Position numbers and translations under genes: made by a program. The notes beneath the pieces were generated by a model. That model had not been told where the DNA came from. It worked only from the letters and a program-made list of their open reading frames with translations, and made no database searches. This document shows positions 9,397 through 19,799 of a DNA stretch of 64,000 bases, piece after piece (within the stretch, counting starts at the first letter, position 1; every line of letters begins with the position of its first letter). The DNA comes from Pacificibacter maritimus (GTDB taxonomy: Bacteria > Pseudomonadota > Alphaproteobacteria > Rhodobacterales > Rhodobacteraceae), in NCBI RefSeq assembly GCF_003814915.1, contig NZ_RKQK01000001.1, positions 248,001 through 312,000 of the forward strand, given 5' to 3'.

Positions 9397-9951
9397 CTAT
9401 TCAGTACAGATGCTGACCAGACCTTCGTAGCGTGCTGTGATCCAACCTGGCGCATCTTCTGGAATGCTTTCATCAAGGCGGCTTTGTGAACGGTCAAAGA
9501 CTTTGACGGTGCGCGAATCTTCCAAAACGGCGATGCGGTCGCCTGTGGAAATGCGGTCCACGATGACCAAAGTGATCGCAACCAAAACAACACCACGGAT
9601 CACGCCGAACAAAAAGCCCAAGCCCTGATCAATACTGCCAAGCGCCGAGCGCTGGATGGCGGATGATAACAAAGGCGTAAAAATCGATACGATGATCAAA
9701 GCCAAAGCGAAAACGCCGAAAAAACCACCAATTACGGATAATTCGCAACTGTCGGATATGTAACCGCCCAAAACGGGAACTTCTTTGACCAAAGGCACCG
9801 CCTTGGGGGCAAAAAGATACCCTAAAACGGCCGCAACGATCCAGCCAGCAATGGCCATGCCTTCGCGAACAAAACCGCGAGAATAGGCCAAAAGCGCGGA
9901 TACAATGATCACCAGCGCAACGATAGCATCAACAATGGTAAAGCCGTCCAT
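9397..9951 (-). CDS. cvpA: CvpA family membrane protein
   Basis: The 184-aa protein has four predicted membrane segments, with the family start TIVDAIVALVIIVSALLAYSR and RGFVREG loop, and a C-terminal cytosolic tail. CvpA is linked to colicin V production and, in several bacteria, to envelope stress or purine-linked growth; the mechanism is unknown. A position directly before purF is conserved in many proteobacteria. A 216-base spacer separates them here, longer than usual. Confidence 0.9.
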   Translation of the reverse strand: MDGFTIVDAIVALVIIVSALLAYSRGFVREGMAIAGWIVAAVLGYLFAPKAVPLVKEVPVLGGYISDSCELSVIGGFFGVFALALIIVSIFTPLLSSAIQRSALGSIDQGLGFLFGVIRGVVLVAITLVIVDRISTGDRIAVLEDSRTVKVFDRSQSRLDESIPEDAPGWITARYEGLVSICTE

Positions 9952-10035
9952 GAAGCTTTGCCTTTCTATATATCGGGTTTGTGCACCACCCGTTTATCCC
10001 TCACGTGCTAAATAGATCGCAGTAAATACGCACTA

Positions 10036-11406
10036 TCAACCCGCACCAAAAACTTCGCCAACAAAGCCCACTAGATCGTCCATATAGCGAATCTGCATGC
10101 CTGTTCCATCACCAGCTTTAGACCGAGATGGGGCGATTGCCGATGAAAAACCAAGTTTTTGCGCTTCTTTCAACCTGTTTTCTGTTTGATTTACGGGTCT
10201 GAGGCCTCCAGACAACGACAGTTCCCCGAAAACCACACAGTCTTTAGGGATTGCTGTGTCTTCTCGCGCGGATAAAAGCGCGGCCGCCACGGCTAAATCT
10301 GCGGCGGGTTCCGACACTTTCATGCCACCCGCGACGTTCAAATAGACATCAAGCCCAGCAAAAGGAATACCGCAACGCGATTCGAGCACGGCCAAGATCA
10401 TCGACAAGCGGCCCCCGTCCCAACCCACAACCGTGCGTCGTGCTTGGGCATTAGGGGAGGGGGCAACGAGCGCTTGGAATTCGACCAGCACGGGTCGCGT
10501 GCCTTCGATTCCTGCGAAGACAACAGACCCTGCGGTGGGTTTGTCACGCTCAGATAGAAACAAGGCCGATGGGTTTGTCACTTCGCTCAATCCATCGCCT
10601 GTCATTTCAAAGACGCCGATTTCTTGCGCAGGACCGAAGCGGTTTTTGACAGCACGCAACAAACGGAAATGATGGCCGCGTTCCCCTTCGAAATACAAAA
10701 CCGTGTCGACCATATGTTCGACCACACGTGGCCCTGCAAGCTGCCCGTCTTTGGTGACATGGCCGACGATGATCACTGCCACATTGCGCGATTTGGCAAA
10801 GGTCACGATTTCATGGGCCGCAGCACGCACTTGGCTGACAGATCCAGGCGCACTTTCGACGTTATCGGCCCACATGGTTTGAATAGAATCGATCACGACC
10901 AGATCGGGGGCTTCGGTTTCCAGCGTTGTTAAAATATCGCGCAGATTGGTTTCTGCGGCCAATTGCACGGGGGCATCCCCCAAGCCCAATCGCTGGGCCC
11001 GCATACGGACCTGTGCGCTTGATTCCTCGCCCGAGACATAAATCGTTTTCAACCCCGCGGTCGCAAAACGCGCAGCAGCCTGCAACATCAATGTGGATTT
11101 ACCGATGCCCGGATCGCCGCCCACCAAAATGGCTGAGGCAGGCACCAGTCCGCCGCCCAAAACGCGGTCCAATTCGCCCATGCCGCATTGCGTGCGGGGG
11201 GGCGGGGCTTCTTTGGTGGATAGGTCGCTTAAAGGCACCTGTTTGCCACGCATCCCGCCCAAGGTTTTCTTGGCAGGTCCAGATGTGGATAGGGGCTTTT
11301 CTTCGACGATAGTGTTCCAGTCGCCGCAGCTGTCACAGCGCCCCGACCATTTGGTGAAACTGGCAGCACAGGCGCTACAGGTGTATTTTACTTGGGCTTT
11401 GGCCAT
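10036..11406 (-). CDS. radA: DNA repair protein RadA
   Basis: RadA (Sms) is a RecA-like motor that speeds branch migration in recombination. The 456-aa protein has an N-terminal C4 zinc finger (Cys10, 13, 24, 27), Walker A GGDPGIGKST at 96-105, the RadA-specific KNRFGP motif near residue 258, and a C-terminal Lon-like domain. It is first of the radA-cvpA-purF series, with an 84-base gap to cvpA. Confidence 0.95.
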   Translation of the reverse strand: MAKAQVKYTCSACAASFTKWSGRCDSCGDWNTIVEEKPLSTSGPAKKTLGGMRGKQVPLSDLSTKEAPPPRTQCGMGELDRVLGGGLVPASAILVGGDPGIGKSTLMLQAAARFATAGLKTIYVSGEESSAQVRMRAQRLGLGDAPVQLAAETNLRDILTTLETEAPDLVVIDSIQTMWADNVESAPGSVSQVRAAAHEIVTFAKSRNVAVIIVGHVTKDGQLAGPRVVEHMVDTVLYFEGERGHHFRLLRAVKNRFGPAQEIGVFEMTGDGLSEVTNPSALFLSERDKPTAGSVVFAGIEGTRPVLVEFQALVAPSPNAQARRTVVGWDGGRLSMILAVLESRCGIPFAGLDVYLNVAGGMKVSEPAADLAVAAALLSAREDTAIPKDCVVFGELSLSGGLRPVNQTENRLKEAQKLGFSSAIAPSRSKAGDGTGMQIRYMDDLVGFVGEVFGAG

Positions 11407-11479
11407 GGTGTGCTCCGCTCGTTATTGATTTTGTTCGCGCTATGTTCTTGTTGGTTTGTTTTAGCGTCATGCGCGCGCA

Positions 11480-11986
11480 TCATTCAACCCCATCTGCGAC
11501 AGTTGAGCCTTTTCTGCTGCACAAACTGATCACCAGCGCGGTGAGCACGCAGGCCGTAAACAAATACAGCCCCCATGCGACATCTAGGCGGCCAATGCGC
11601 AGCCCTTTTGCCAAAGTGATGTAAATAGCGATGAGAAAGATATCCGCCATCGCCAAACGCGCCAAAACGAAGATGGCGGGTTTTAACTTTGCGGGCAGGT
11701 ATCCGGAGAAAGTCAGTTCTACGGCTATGACTTTGATGATCGGGGCAAATACCGCGAAAAACACCACGATGCTTGCCAGCACAATATCCGTTTCCCACAG
11801 GCTTTTTATGCCCGACAGCACCGATATTTCGGTCATGCCAAACAGCGGTAAAAGCCCCGCACGCAGCAAAGGGGCTGTCCAAGCGAGGGGAAAGAAAATC
11901 AGCAAAGACAGGTTTAATGCGCGCAATATCTTAGCCGTGAAGTCGCGCTTTGGTGCAGGCCTGTGCAACATCTGCGATTTTGTCAT
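11480..11986 (-). CDS. PqiA-like (paraquat-inducible protein A) membrane protein
   Basis: The protein is 168 aa with four membrane helices. The layout LPLFGMTEISVLSGIKSLWE followed by a long second helix matches single-domain PqiA-like proteins of alphaproteobacteria, which belong to the lipid-trafficking PqiABC/LetA group. AGGACC overlaps the stop codon of the upstream gene and sets the start at this ATG. No PqiB/MCE partner lies beside it. Confidence 0.75.
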   Translation of the reverse strand: MTKSQMLHRPAPKRDFTAKILRALNLSLLIFFPLAWTAPLLRAGLLPLFGMTEISVLSGIKSLWETDIVLASIVVFFAVFAPIIKVIAVELTFSGYLPAKLKPAIFVLARLAMADIFLIAIYITLAKGLRIGRLDVAWGLYLFTACVLTALVISLCSRKGSTVADGVE

Positions 11987-11990
11987 GGTC

Positions 11991-12848
11991 CTAATTTGGC
12001 CGATCAAGCCCTGTCGTGCGCAAGTCACCTAAGTCCGCGGCGGGGCTCGATTTTCCGCTTGCGCTGGGGGATAGAGCGATCACTTTTCCCTCGTTATCTG
12101 TTGGGGCAGACAGGGGCAATTCGCCTTGTTCGTCATCTAATTCATATCCCAACTGAGGCAGGATTTCTTTCAGGTCTTTTTCAAGACGATCCATTTGACG
12201 GTTGGCTTCTAGTTCTGAAGCTTCAACATCGCGTTGCCAGCGCTGCAACTCTTGAGTCACCGTTAAAGCAAGGCTTAGGTTTTCATTGAATGTATCGAGT
12301 TCTTGCTGGCGTTGACGCAGAAAATCGCGGGCGCGGGTGACTTTGTCTTTTGAATAGACCAAAGCCAAATCGCGGGTCATATGCGACATCTGCGCGGCCA
12401 ATTCTAAAATCTCTGGTTCCAAATGCCCCAGATCGGGATGTTTGCGTGCATGTTCCAAACGGGCGCGTACATCTTCGAACTCTGTGGACAGCGCAAAAAC
12501 GCCTTCGCGGTCTGCCGCATGTGACATGCGATAGGCTGTGGCGATGTCTTTCATCGAAATCTTAAAATCACGATGGCTGCGTTCCAAACGCTGGATTTGA
12601 TATACGCTGGGCAAAAAGGCGCAAAGCCCGACCAGCACAGCTGTGCCTGTGATTTGCAGCCAAAGCGCGCTGTCTGGAGCACTGTCAGGACCAAGGGGCA
12701 TCCAAGGGATCACGTTGAAAGCAGACAGAATAGTCGCCACCGATGCCGCCGCCGCCAGCCCAATCAGAATCCACATCGATATGATTTGGAACAGATTGCG
12801 TAGGTTTTGCTTGGCCGTCATCGCGGCTGGTTCTGGTAACTCTGACAT
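11991..12848 (-). CDS. Conserved membrane-anchored coiled-coil protein
   Basis: The function is not recognised. The protein is 285 aa: two membrane helices (about residues 25-45 and 65-85), then a long, charged helical region (about 100-240, rich in Glu, Arg, Gln and Leu) likely to be a cytosolic coiled coil, and a disordered tail. GGGGAA lies at good distance from this ATG; the ATG directly before it (12851) is equally possible. It is two-gene-coupled with the PqiA-like gene. Confidence 0.75.
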   Translation of the reverse strand: MSELPEPAAMTAKQNLRNLFQIISMWILIGLAAAASVATILSAFNVIPWMPLGPDSAPDSALWLQITGTAVLVGLCAFLPSVYQIQRLERSHRDFKISMKDIATAYRMSHAADREGVFALSTEFEDVRARLEHARKHPDLGHLEPEILELAAQMSHMTRDLALVYSKDKVTRARDFLRQRQQELDTFNENLSLALTVTQELQRWQRDVEASELEANRQMDRLEKDLKEILPQLGYELDDEQGELPLSAPTDNEGKVIALSPSASGKSSPAADLGDLRTTGLDRPN

Positions 12849-13023
12849 CATTAATTCCCCAAGATTAACTACCGAATAGGTAACCAAACTAAGGCGTAAA
12901 AATCAATGTTTTAGGGGAATATTTGGATATTGTCCCATGTGAGGAAACAAAGGCGGGACTTTGAGTGGTTTAGCTTCAAATCCTGTGATGACCTAAGGTT
13001 AGATCAGAAAAAGCGACGGGTGA

Positions 13024-13773
13024 TCAGCGCAAAGTTTCAATCGGCCCCGTCGGCGCGCCGGTAATGAATTGCTGCACATAGGGGTCTTGCCCTGAATCGA
13101 TATCCGCGGCCTTGCCAGTCCAACGAATTTTACCGCCGTGCAGCATGGCCACTTTATCGGCAATGGCGCGCACGGATGTCATGTCATGGGTGATGGTCAT
13201 CGCCGTCGCGCCCATTTCTACGACGATCTCGCGGATCAAATCATTGATGACCCCCGCCATGATCGGGTCCAGCCCTGTCGTGGGTTCGTCAAAGAAAATG
13301 ATTTCAGGATCGGCTGCGATAGCACGGGCCAGCCCCACACGTTTTTGCATGCCTCCCGACAGCTCAGCGGGGAATTGGTCGGCCACATCGGGGGACAGCC
13401 CCACACGGCGCAGCTTTTCAATGGCAATTTCGCGGGCCTCTGAATGAGGGCGTTTTAAGGTGCCGCGCAACAGGCGAAAGGCGACATTTTGCCAAACAGG
13501 AATGGAATCAAACAGCGCAGCCCCTTGGAACAGCATGCCAAATCGGGACAAAAATGCATCGCGGTCTCCTGTCTGCGTCACCTCTTCGCCATCGACTTTG
13601 ATCACGCCTTGATCAGGGGCAATCAGGCCCAAGATGCATTTGAGCGTCACAGATTTCCCTGTGCCTGATCCGCCGATAATCACAAAGCTTTCACCACGCG
13701 CAACCGACAGGTCAACACCGCGCAAAATCTGTTTAGACCCAAAAGATTTATGGACGCCAGAAAGTTCAATCAT
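13024..13773 (-). CDS. mlaF: Lipid-asymmetry ABC transporter ATPase MlaF
   Basis: MlaF powers phospholipid transport between the membranes. The 249-aa ATPase shows Walker A GGSGTGKS (about 34-41), signature LSGGMQKRVGLARAI and Walker B IIFFDEPTTGLDP. Its start overlaps the mlaE stop. The MCE-domain protein MlaD, which normally completes the complex, is not in this window. Confidence 0.92.
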   Translation of the reverse strand: MIELSGVHKSFGSKQILRGVDLSVARGESFVIIGGSGTGKSVTLKCILGLIAPDQGVIKVDGEEVTQTGDRDAFLSRFGMLFQGAALFDSIPVWQNVAFRLLRGTLKRPHSEAREIAIEKLRRVGLSPDVADQFPAELSGGMQKRVGLARAIAADPEIIFFDEPTTGLDPIMAGVINDLIREIVVEMGATAMTITHDMTSVRAIADKVAMLHGGKIRWTGKAADIDSGQDPYVQQFITGAPTGPIETLR

Positions 13774-14573
13774 ATCGCGAAAAATGCCTGTGTCAGAATG
13801 AAGTTCGCCGCAAGTATTAAGATCGCTGCGGCCACAACAGAAGATTTGGTTGCATTGCCCACGCCCTGTGCGCCGCGCCCCGATTGCATGCCGTAATAGC
13901 AGCCCATCAGTGTGGCGATAAATCCGAATGCCGCGCCTTTTGCGAGCGATGAAATGATATCGCTGGGTTCAAGGAAATTCACTGTGTTTTGCAGATAGGT
14001 TGCCGGATTAAAGCCTAAGGATTGCGTGGCCAAAAGCCAGCCGCCAAAGATCCCGATGATGTCCCCCACAGCCACCAGCAAAGGCACAGAGATAAGCCCC
14101 GCCAGAACGCGAGGCACGGTGAGATACTTCATCGGATGGGTCGAGAGTGTGACCAAAGCGTCGATTTGTTCGGTGACCTTCATGGTTGCGATTTCTGCCG
14201 CGACCGAGGCCGTGACCCGTGCTGCAATCATCAGGCCAACCAAAACAGGACCAAGTTCGCGCACCATGCCGATGGCGACAATCTGCGGCACCACGGCTTC
14301 GACTGAAAAGCGCGATCCCCCTGAATAGATTTGCAACGCCAAGGCTCCGCCTGTGAACAGAGCTGTTAGCCCCACCACGGGTAGGGATAAAAATCCAACA
14401 TTTATAAGGCTTTGGGTGAACTCTCTTAGGTAAAACGGTGGCGTGACCATATGTCTGAGCGTCGATAGCGCAAAGAGGACGATCCGACCGATTCCCGCCA
14501 AAGCGCCAAGGCTTGTACGCCCGATGGTGGCCAAAAGACGCGTGACTGCGTTCGACGTTAAACCCGTTGTCAT
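13770..14573 (-). CDS. mlaE: Lipid-asymmetry ABC transporter permease MlaE
   Basis: The 267-aa permease has the MlaE layout of an N-terminal interface helix and five membrane helices. Typical segments are [20 protein letters not shown] and [20 protein letters not shown]. It is translationally coupled on both sides, by four-base overlaps with alr upstream and mlaF downstream. Confidence 0.92.
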   Translation of the reverse strand: MTTGLTSNAVTRLLATIGRTSLGALAGIGRIVLFALSTLRHMVTPPFYLREFTQSLINVGFLSLPVVGLTALFTGGALALQIYSGGSRFSVEAVVPQIVAIGMVRELGPVLVGLMIAARVTASVAAEIATMKVTEQIDALVTLSTHPMKYLTVPRVLAGLISVPLLVAVGDIIGIFGGWLLATQSLGFNPATYLQNTVNFLEPSDIISSLAKGAAFGFIATLMGCYYGMQSGRGAQGVGNATKSSVVAAAILILAANFILTQAFFAI

Positions 14574-15610
14574 GGGCGATACCTGCGTGTGTAGCGGTGG
14601 CCCAATGATGTCAAAACTTCATAACCGATCGTGCCTGCAATATCGGCCAAATCATCAACCGTCTGATGAGCGCATAAAAGATCAAGCGACCGTGGTTTAT
14701 GATCAAGATGGGTGACATCCACTGTGATCAAATCCATCGATACGCGCCCTAAAAGTGGGCAGGGGGTGTCGCCATCAAACAGCACAGATTGATTTGAAAT
14801 ATGCCGCGTTATCCCATCTGCATAGCCCGCAGCAACTGTGGCCACACGTGAGGGGGTTTCTGCGATCCAAGAATTGCCGTATCCGACGGTTTCACCAACG
14901 GCCACGTCGCGAATTTGAATGACGGGGCATTCGACGCGCACTGTGGGTTCGGCATCGTCAAAAGGCAAACCGCCGTATAGACCGATGCCAGGACGTGTGA
15001 GATCAAAATGATAGTCCGCTCCCAGTAATATGCCGCCTGTCGCAGCCAAGGATCGCGGTACATCTAACCCGTCTGTCATGTCTTTAAACGCCGCCAATTG
15101 CTGGGCGTTCATGGGATGATTTGGTTCATCGGCGCAGGCCAAATGCGACATCACCAGCATAGGTTTTTTGCCAATCACCAAGTCGCGCACCGTGCTCCAT
15201 TCGTTGGCTTCAAGCCCCAAGCGGTTCATCCCAGTGTCGAGTTGTACACCGAAAGGATGATCAGGCAAGGCATTGAAATGGCGGGTGATTTGATCAAGCG
15301 AATTGAGCATTGGGGTCAATTGCATATCTAAAACCATATCAGTGTCGCCAGCCATATGGCCGCTAAAAATGCAGATGCGCGGTGTGGGTCCAACAGCTTG
15401 GCGCAGGATCACACCTTCCTCGACTGCTGCGACGAAAAAGGTTTTCACGCCCGCTTTCATCAATGCGCGCGCGACTTTGCCAACGCCAAGCCCATATCCG
15501 TCGGCTTTGACCACTGCGCAGGTTTGAACAGAAGCATCAGATTTTGCATCAAGTGCGCGCCAATTGCGCGTCACTGCGCCCAGATCGATATGAAGTATAG
15601 ATGTGCCCAT
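14570..15610 (-). CDS. alr: Alanine racemase
   Basis: Alr makes D-alanine for peptidoglycan. The PLP-binding lysine is in AVVKADGYG (Lys35), and the catalytic tyrosine is in AAGYADG in the second domain. The length of 346 aa is usual. It sits 76 bases after dnaB and overlaps mlaE, so a dnaB-alr-mlaE-mlaF transcript is likely, linking replication with envelope genes. Confidence 0.94.
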   Translation of the reverse strand: MGTSILHIDLGAVTRNWRALDAKSDASVQTCAVVKADGYGLGVGKVARALMKAGVKTFFVAAVEEGVILRQAVGPTPRICIFSGHMAGDTDMVLDMQLTPMLNSLDQITRHFNALPDHPFGVQLDTGMNRLGLEANEWSTVRDLVIGKKPMLVMSHLACADEPNHPMNAQQLAAFKDMTDGLDVPRSLAATGGILLGADYHFDLTRPGIGLYGGLPFDDAEPTVRVECPVIQIRDVAVGETVGYGNSWIAETPSRVATVAAGYADGITRHISNQSVLFDGDTPCPLLGRVSMDLITVDVTHLDHKPRSLDLLCAHQTVDDLADIAGTIGYEVLTSLGHRYTRRYRP

Positions 15611-15686
15611 AAACGTGTTTTGACGGGCTACGGCATTGGGTGCAAGCCAAATCCGAAGCCTGTCTGTCTCCTAAAACTCGATAAAC

Positions 15687-17285
15687 TTAGTATTCTTCGG
15701 CGTCTGGCAAATGATGTTCGTAAGCCAAATTACCAAAGCGCGTGAATTCCGCTGTGAACGACAAGGTCACAGTCCCGATCGGACCGTGACGCTGTTTGCC
15801 CAAAATGACTTCGGCCTTGGCGTGCAGGCGTTCCATTTCCTCTTGCCAAGCTGCGATGGCTTCGTGGTTGTGATCATCTGGCTTTTCACGCTCTTTGTAA
15901 TACTCACCGCGATACACAAACATGACAACATCGGCATCTTGCTCGATTGAACCAGATTCACGCAAATCCGACAGTTGAGGGCGTTTGTCGTCGCGGCTTT
16001 CCACCGTCCGCGACAGCTGGGACAGGGCGATCACAGGGATGTTCAATTCTTTGGCGATGGCTTTTAGACCCATGGAAATTTCGCCGATTTCCTGCACACG
16101 GTTGCCTTGGGTGCTGGGCGTTCCGCGCACCAATTGCAAATAGTCGACGATCAAAACATCCAAACCATGCGTACGTTTCAGGCGCCGCGCACGTGCTGCC
16201 AATTGCGAAATCGGTAGGGCAGGCGTGTCATCAATATATAATGGACAGGTCTCAAGCGTTTTTGCCGCTTCAATGAGGCGGCGAAATTCGTCTTCTTCCA
16301 TGTCACCTTGGCGAATTTTATGCGATGAAATCTCAGCCGCTTCGGCCAAAATACGTGCAGCCAACTGTTCGGCGCTCATCTCAAGCGAATAAAACCCAAC
16401 AACGCCGCCTTGAATTGCGCCCTCTTTGCCTTCAGGTGTCATGCCCTTTTTATAGGCTTTTGCCACATTATAGGCGATGTTGGTCGCAAGCGAGGTTTTC
16501 CCCATTGATGGACGTCCCGCCAAAATGATCAAATCCGATTTGTGCAAACCGCCCATCTTTTTATCGAGATCAATCAAGCCAGACGAAATCCCCGCCATGC
16601 CGCCCCCGCGCTCGTAGGCCGCGTTGGCATTCAAAACAGCTTGGGTCACGGCGGAAAGAAAGGATTTAAAGCCCGTATCGGCCTTGCCTTGTTCTGAGAG
16701 CGAGTACAGCTTTTGTTCAGCGGATACGATCTGTTCAACAGGTTCGCGCGCATCCAAACCGCTGGCGGCAGACCCTGCAATTTCATTGCCCAGTTCAATC
16801 AACTGGCGACGAATATACAGATCGTAAATCAGTTGCGCATAGTCGCGCACAGCATAGGTGGAAATCGCTGAGGCTGCCAAACGCGCCAGATAGGCTGGGC
16901 CGCCCAATTCCTGCAAACCTTTATGGTCTTCCATATAGGCTTTTAGCGTCACGGGCGAGGCAAGCATGTTTTTCGCAATCCGTTCTGCCGCTTTTTCGTA
17001 AATATCGCGGTGAACTGGATCGTAGAAATGTTCAGACATGATCACAGATGCAATTTTGTCGAACACATCATTGTTGGTCAAAAGTGCGCCCAAAAGCTGT
17101 TGTTCGGCTTCTGTATTGTGGGGCATCGCACCATCGTAAGATGAAATCACCGTGCCAGATTGCGTTGCCACGGCTGTGCCTGCCTCGCTGTGCATTTCTG
17201 ATGTGTTCGCTGTGTCAGGCATATCTGTATAGCCTGGATCGTCCGAATTCTGCGTGTCCTTGAGCGTTGCGATATCGTCATTCAT
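15687..17285 (-). CDS. dnaB: Replicative DNA helicase DnaB
   Basis: DnaB unwinds DNA at the replication fork. The chosen start (MNDDIATL) has AAGG upstream. The 532-aa protein has the N-terminal DnaG-interacting domain (HNTEAEQQLLGALL, beginning near residue 54), and a RecA-like C-domain with AGRPSMGKTS and DYLQLVRG. The first 50 residues are an extra Asp/Thr-rich extension. No intein is present. Confidence 0.95.
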   Translation of the reverse strand: MNDDIATLKDTQNSDDPGYTDMPDTANTSEMHSEAGTAVATQSGTVISSYDGAMPHNTEAEQQLLGALLTNNDVFDKIASVIMSEHFYDPVHRDIYEKAAERIAKNMLASPVTLKAYMEDHKGLQELGGPAYLARLAASAISTYAVRDYAQLIYDLYIRRQLIELGNEIAGSAASGLDAREPVEQIVSAEQKLYSLSEQGKADTGFKSFLSAVTQAVLNANAAYERGGGMAGISSGLIDLDKKMGGLHKSDLIILAGRPSMGKTSLATNIAYNVAKAYKKGMTPEGKEGAIQGGVVGFYSLEMSAEQLAARILAEAAEISSHKIRQGDMEEDEFRRLIEAAKTLETCPLYIDDTPALPISQLAARARRLKRTHGLDVLIVDYLQLVRGTPSTQGNRVQEIGEISMGLKAIAKELNIPVIALSQLSRTVESRDDKRPQLSDLRESGSIEQDADVVMFVYRGEYYKEREKPDDHNHEAIAAWQEEMERLHAKAEVILGKQRHGPIGTVTLSFTAEFTRFGNLAYEHHLPDAEEY

Positions 17286-17446
17286 CCGGTGCGGCCTTGT
17301 CGTTTTCATGGGTTGTTGTGTTGTAACGACCCTGATGGGGAAGGTTCAATCTGTATCTTTCTGTGGATAACTTCACCCCTACTGAATCTAGCGTGAAGTG
17401 CCTTTTGTCCCTCTAAATCTTGTAAATCGGTGGTAAGAAAAAATAA

Positions 17447-17470
17447 ACGCCGCAGATTGACCTGCGGCGT
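17447..17470. terminator. pyrCE terminator
   Basis: ACGCCGCAG and CTGCGGCGT form a 9-bp stem with a 6-base loop. T-rich sequence flanks it in both directions (TTTATTTTTTC on the minus strand). It follows the pyrE stop by about 36 bases. Confidence 0.85.
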
Positions 17471-17505
17471 TTTTCAGCTTGCGCATTTCGGGATGACCCG
17501 AATGT

Positions 17506-18186
17506 TTATGTCTTTTTATTGGCCTCTTGCCAGTCGCGTGGCGCGTTGAGAAACTTCTCAACTTCGGCCAAGGTCTCGGCATCAAAGGCTTTTTGCAGTT
17601 TGGCTTCCGCCAAGACATCCCACCATGTGCACAAAGAATGCAGTTGAATGCCGTGATCGCCCAAGGTTTTTTCTGTCTCGGGGAAAATGCCATAGTAAAA
17701 AATCACAGCCGTATGCGCACAGGTTGCGCCTGTGTCGCGGATCGCGTCAACAAACGACAATTTCGACCCGCCATCTGTTGTGAGATCTTCGACCAAGAGC
17801 ACGCGCTCGCCTTCGGTCATTTTACCTTCGATCCGCGCGTTGCGCCCATAACCTTTAGGTTTTTTACGCACGTATGTCATTGGCAATGCCAAGCGTTCAG
17901 CAACCATGGCCGCAAATGGAATACCTGCCGTTTCGCCGCCTGCGATGTTGTCGAAGGCTTCAAAACCCGCATCGCGCATCACGGTGACCGATAGGAAATC
18001 CATCAAGGTCGACCGAATACGTGGGTATGAAATCAATTTACGGCAATCCACGTAGGTCGGGCTAGGCAAGCCTGATGCCAATGTGAAGGGCTCAGCTGAG
18101 TTGAAATCAACGGCTTTGATTTCAAGCAACATGCGCGCAGTCAGGCGGGCAATTTCCGTGGAGTCTGGAAAGGAAGTAGGGATCAT
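17506..18186 (-). CDS. pyrE: Orotate phosphoribosyltransferase
   Basis: PyrE joins orotate to PRPP to make orotidine monophosphate. The PRPP motif [14 protein letters not shown] and the [18 protein letters not shown] stretch identify it. At 226 aa it is the longer alphaproteobacterial form. It starts 25 bases after pyrC, which forms a pyrimidine operon. Confidence 0.94.
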   Translation of the reverse strand: MIPTSFPDSTEIARLTARMLLEIKAVDFNSAEPFTLASGLPSPTYVDCRKLISYPRIRSTLMDFLSVTVMRDAGFEAFDNIAGGETAGIPFAAMVAERLALPMTYVRKKPKGYGRNARIEGKMTEGERVLLVEDLTTDGGSKLSFVDAIRDTGATCAHTAVIFYYGIFPETEKTLGDHGIQLHSLCTWWDVLAEAKLQKAFDAETLAEVEKFLNAPRDWQEANKKT

Positions 18187-18211
18187 AACTGTGTCCTTGG
18201 TATCTTAAATC

Positions 18212-19252
18212 TTAGGCCTCAACCGACCAATGCAGCGGCATCAGCGGGTCGAAAACAGTGACGGGGCCTTCGGGCGTGGCAATGTTTTTGGGGTACTCTA
18301 CGGGCGCACCTTTGCGCAGGGTGATCGTGCCTTCGTTGACTGGCAGCCCATAGTGATTGGGGCCGTTGAGTGATGTAAATGCTTCAAGGTTGTGCAGTTT
18401 ACCTTCGGCTTCAAAGACTTCTGCCAGAATTGACAATGTGTTTGTCGCGGTAAAACAGCCTGCGCAGCCACATGCATTTTCTTTCAAATGGTCTAAATGC
18501 GGTGCGGAATCTGTGCCCAAGAAAAAGCGCTTATCCCCTGATGTCGCCGCCTCGACCAATGCCAAGCGGTGTTCTTCGCGTTTGGCCACTGGCAGGCAGT
18601 AGTAATGGGGTTTGATACCGCCAACCAAGATGTGGTTGCGGTTGATGACGAGGTGGTGCGTTGTGATGGTCGCAGCCAAACCGCTGTCGGCCGATTTCGC
18701 GTAATCCACACCATCTTTCGTGGTGATATGTTCCATCACGACCTTCAAATCAGGGTTGGCGCGGCGGATTGGGTCCAAAATCGTATCGATGAACACGGCT
18801 TCGCGGTCGAAAATATCCACGTCAGCCGTTGTCACTTCGCCGTGCAAACACAAAGGCAGGCCTATTTCGGCCATTTTTTCCAGCACAGCACGCACGTTGT
18901 CAAAGTTACGCACGCCTGAATTGGAATTGGTCGTTGCCCCCGCTGGGTACAATTTCACCGCTTTCACCAAACCGCTGGCATGTGCGGCTGCCACATCATC
19001 TGCATCCGTGTCTTCGGTCAAATACAGGGTCATCAGCGGTGTGAAATCTGCGCCCTTTGGCAAAGCGGCCAAAATGCGATCGCGATAGTCACTGGCATCG
19101 GAACTTTTGACCACAGGGGGCACAAGGTTCGGCATGATGATAGCACGGGCAAAATGGCGTGCAGTTTCGGGCAAGACGGCCTGCATCATAGCGCCATCGC
19201 GCAGGTGCAAATGCCAGTCATCGGGGCGGCGGAGTGTGAGTGTATCGGTCAT
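18212..19252 (-). CDS. pyrC: Dihydroorotase (class II)
   Basis: PyrC cyclises carbamoyl aspartate to dihydroorotate. The chosen start gives [20 protein letters not shown], with the zinc-binding HxH at residues 14-16. The lysine that becomes carbamylated is in [14 protein letters not shown]. At 346 aa it is the length of the E. coli-type enzyme. GAAAG lies upstream of the start. Confidence 0.94.
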   Translation of the reverse strand: MTDTLTLRRPDDWHLHLRDGAMMQAVLPETARHFARAIIMPNLVPPVVKSSDASDYRDRILAALPKGADFTPLMTLYLTEDTDADDVAAAHASGLVKAVKLYPAGATTNSNSGVRNFDNVRAVLEKMAEIGLPLCLHGEVTTADVDIFDREAVFIDTILDPIRRANPDLKVVMEHITTKDGVDYAKSADSGLAATITTHHLVINRNHILVGGIKPHYYCLPVAKREEHRLALVEAATSGDKRFFLGTDSAPHLDHLKENACGCAGCFTATNTLSILAEVFEAEGKLHNLEAFTSLNGPNHYGLPVNEGTITLRKGAPVEYPKNIATPEGPVTVFDPLMPLHWSVEA

Positions 19253-19407
19253 GGCTTTCGCATAGCGCGTCTGGCGCAAAAGCGCTAGAGGGCGCGCGTC
19301 AGATGCTGTGCCATTTTTTTGAACAGCTGGTCATATTTCCCTGCCGTTTTCTTTGGTGACGAAGTTTTGTTGGCTTTGGCACAGGTTTGCCTGCCGCGCA
19401 GCACAGA

Positions 19408-19743
19408 CTATGAATGGGGGGACGCAGGGCAAGGTAATTCACGTGTCACCTGTGCGAAAAGCGCATGCGAATTTGTCTCCTCATGGGGTTCGATGCGGAC
19501 CGAAGTGACTTGGCGCAAGGAATAAAATCGCGGATCATTCAACACTGTGTCGGGCAGTTTTGCGATATCAAAGACTTCATGGGCTGTCTGTTCAATCACA
19601 AGCTCGCCTGCGAAACCTGAGAAAGGGCCTGAGTTGCGCAATTGCACAAAGCGCGTTTCCAACGCATGTTCGCGCGCGCGCAGTTCCGCGATTGAGTTCT
19701 TGATTTGAGCGAGTTCATCAACGGGCGAGTTGGACATTTGCAT
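19408..19743 (-). CDS. Small conserved protein, paralogue of the next gene's N-terminus
   Basis: The protein is 111 aa with no known function. The first 30 residues form a charged helix (VDELAQIKNSIAELRAREHALE). A beta-rich part with KLPDTVLNDPRFYSLRQVTSV follows. The same two-part pattern (VDELTALRKTLSELREREEEL, then LPVDILNDPAMYTQAKQTYV) opens the neighbouring 331-aa protein, so the pair arose by duplication. The acquired role is unknown. Confidence 0.65.
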   Translation of the reverse strand: MQMSNSPVDELAQIKNSIAELRAREHALETRFVQLRNSGPFSGFAGELVIEQTAHEVFDIAKLPDTVLNDPRFYSLRQVTSVRIEPHEETNSHALFAQVTRELPCPASPHS

Positions 19744-19799
19744 TTTAACGACTTTCTATCGTGGGGGCTGGGTGAGGGTTGCGGCCAGTGGGAGTAAGG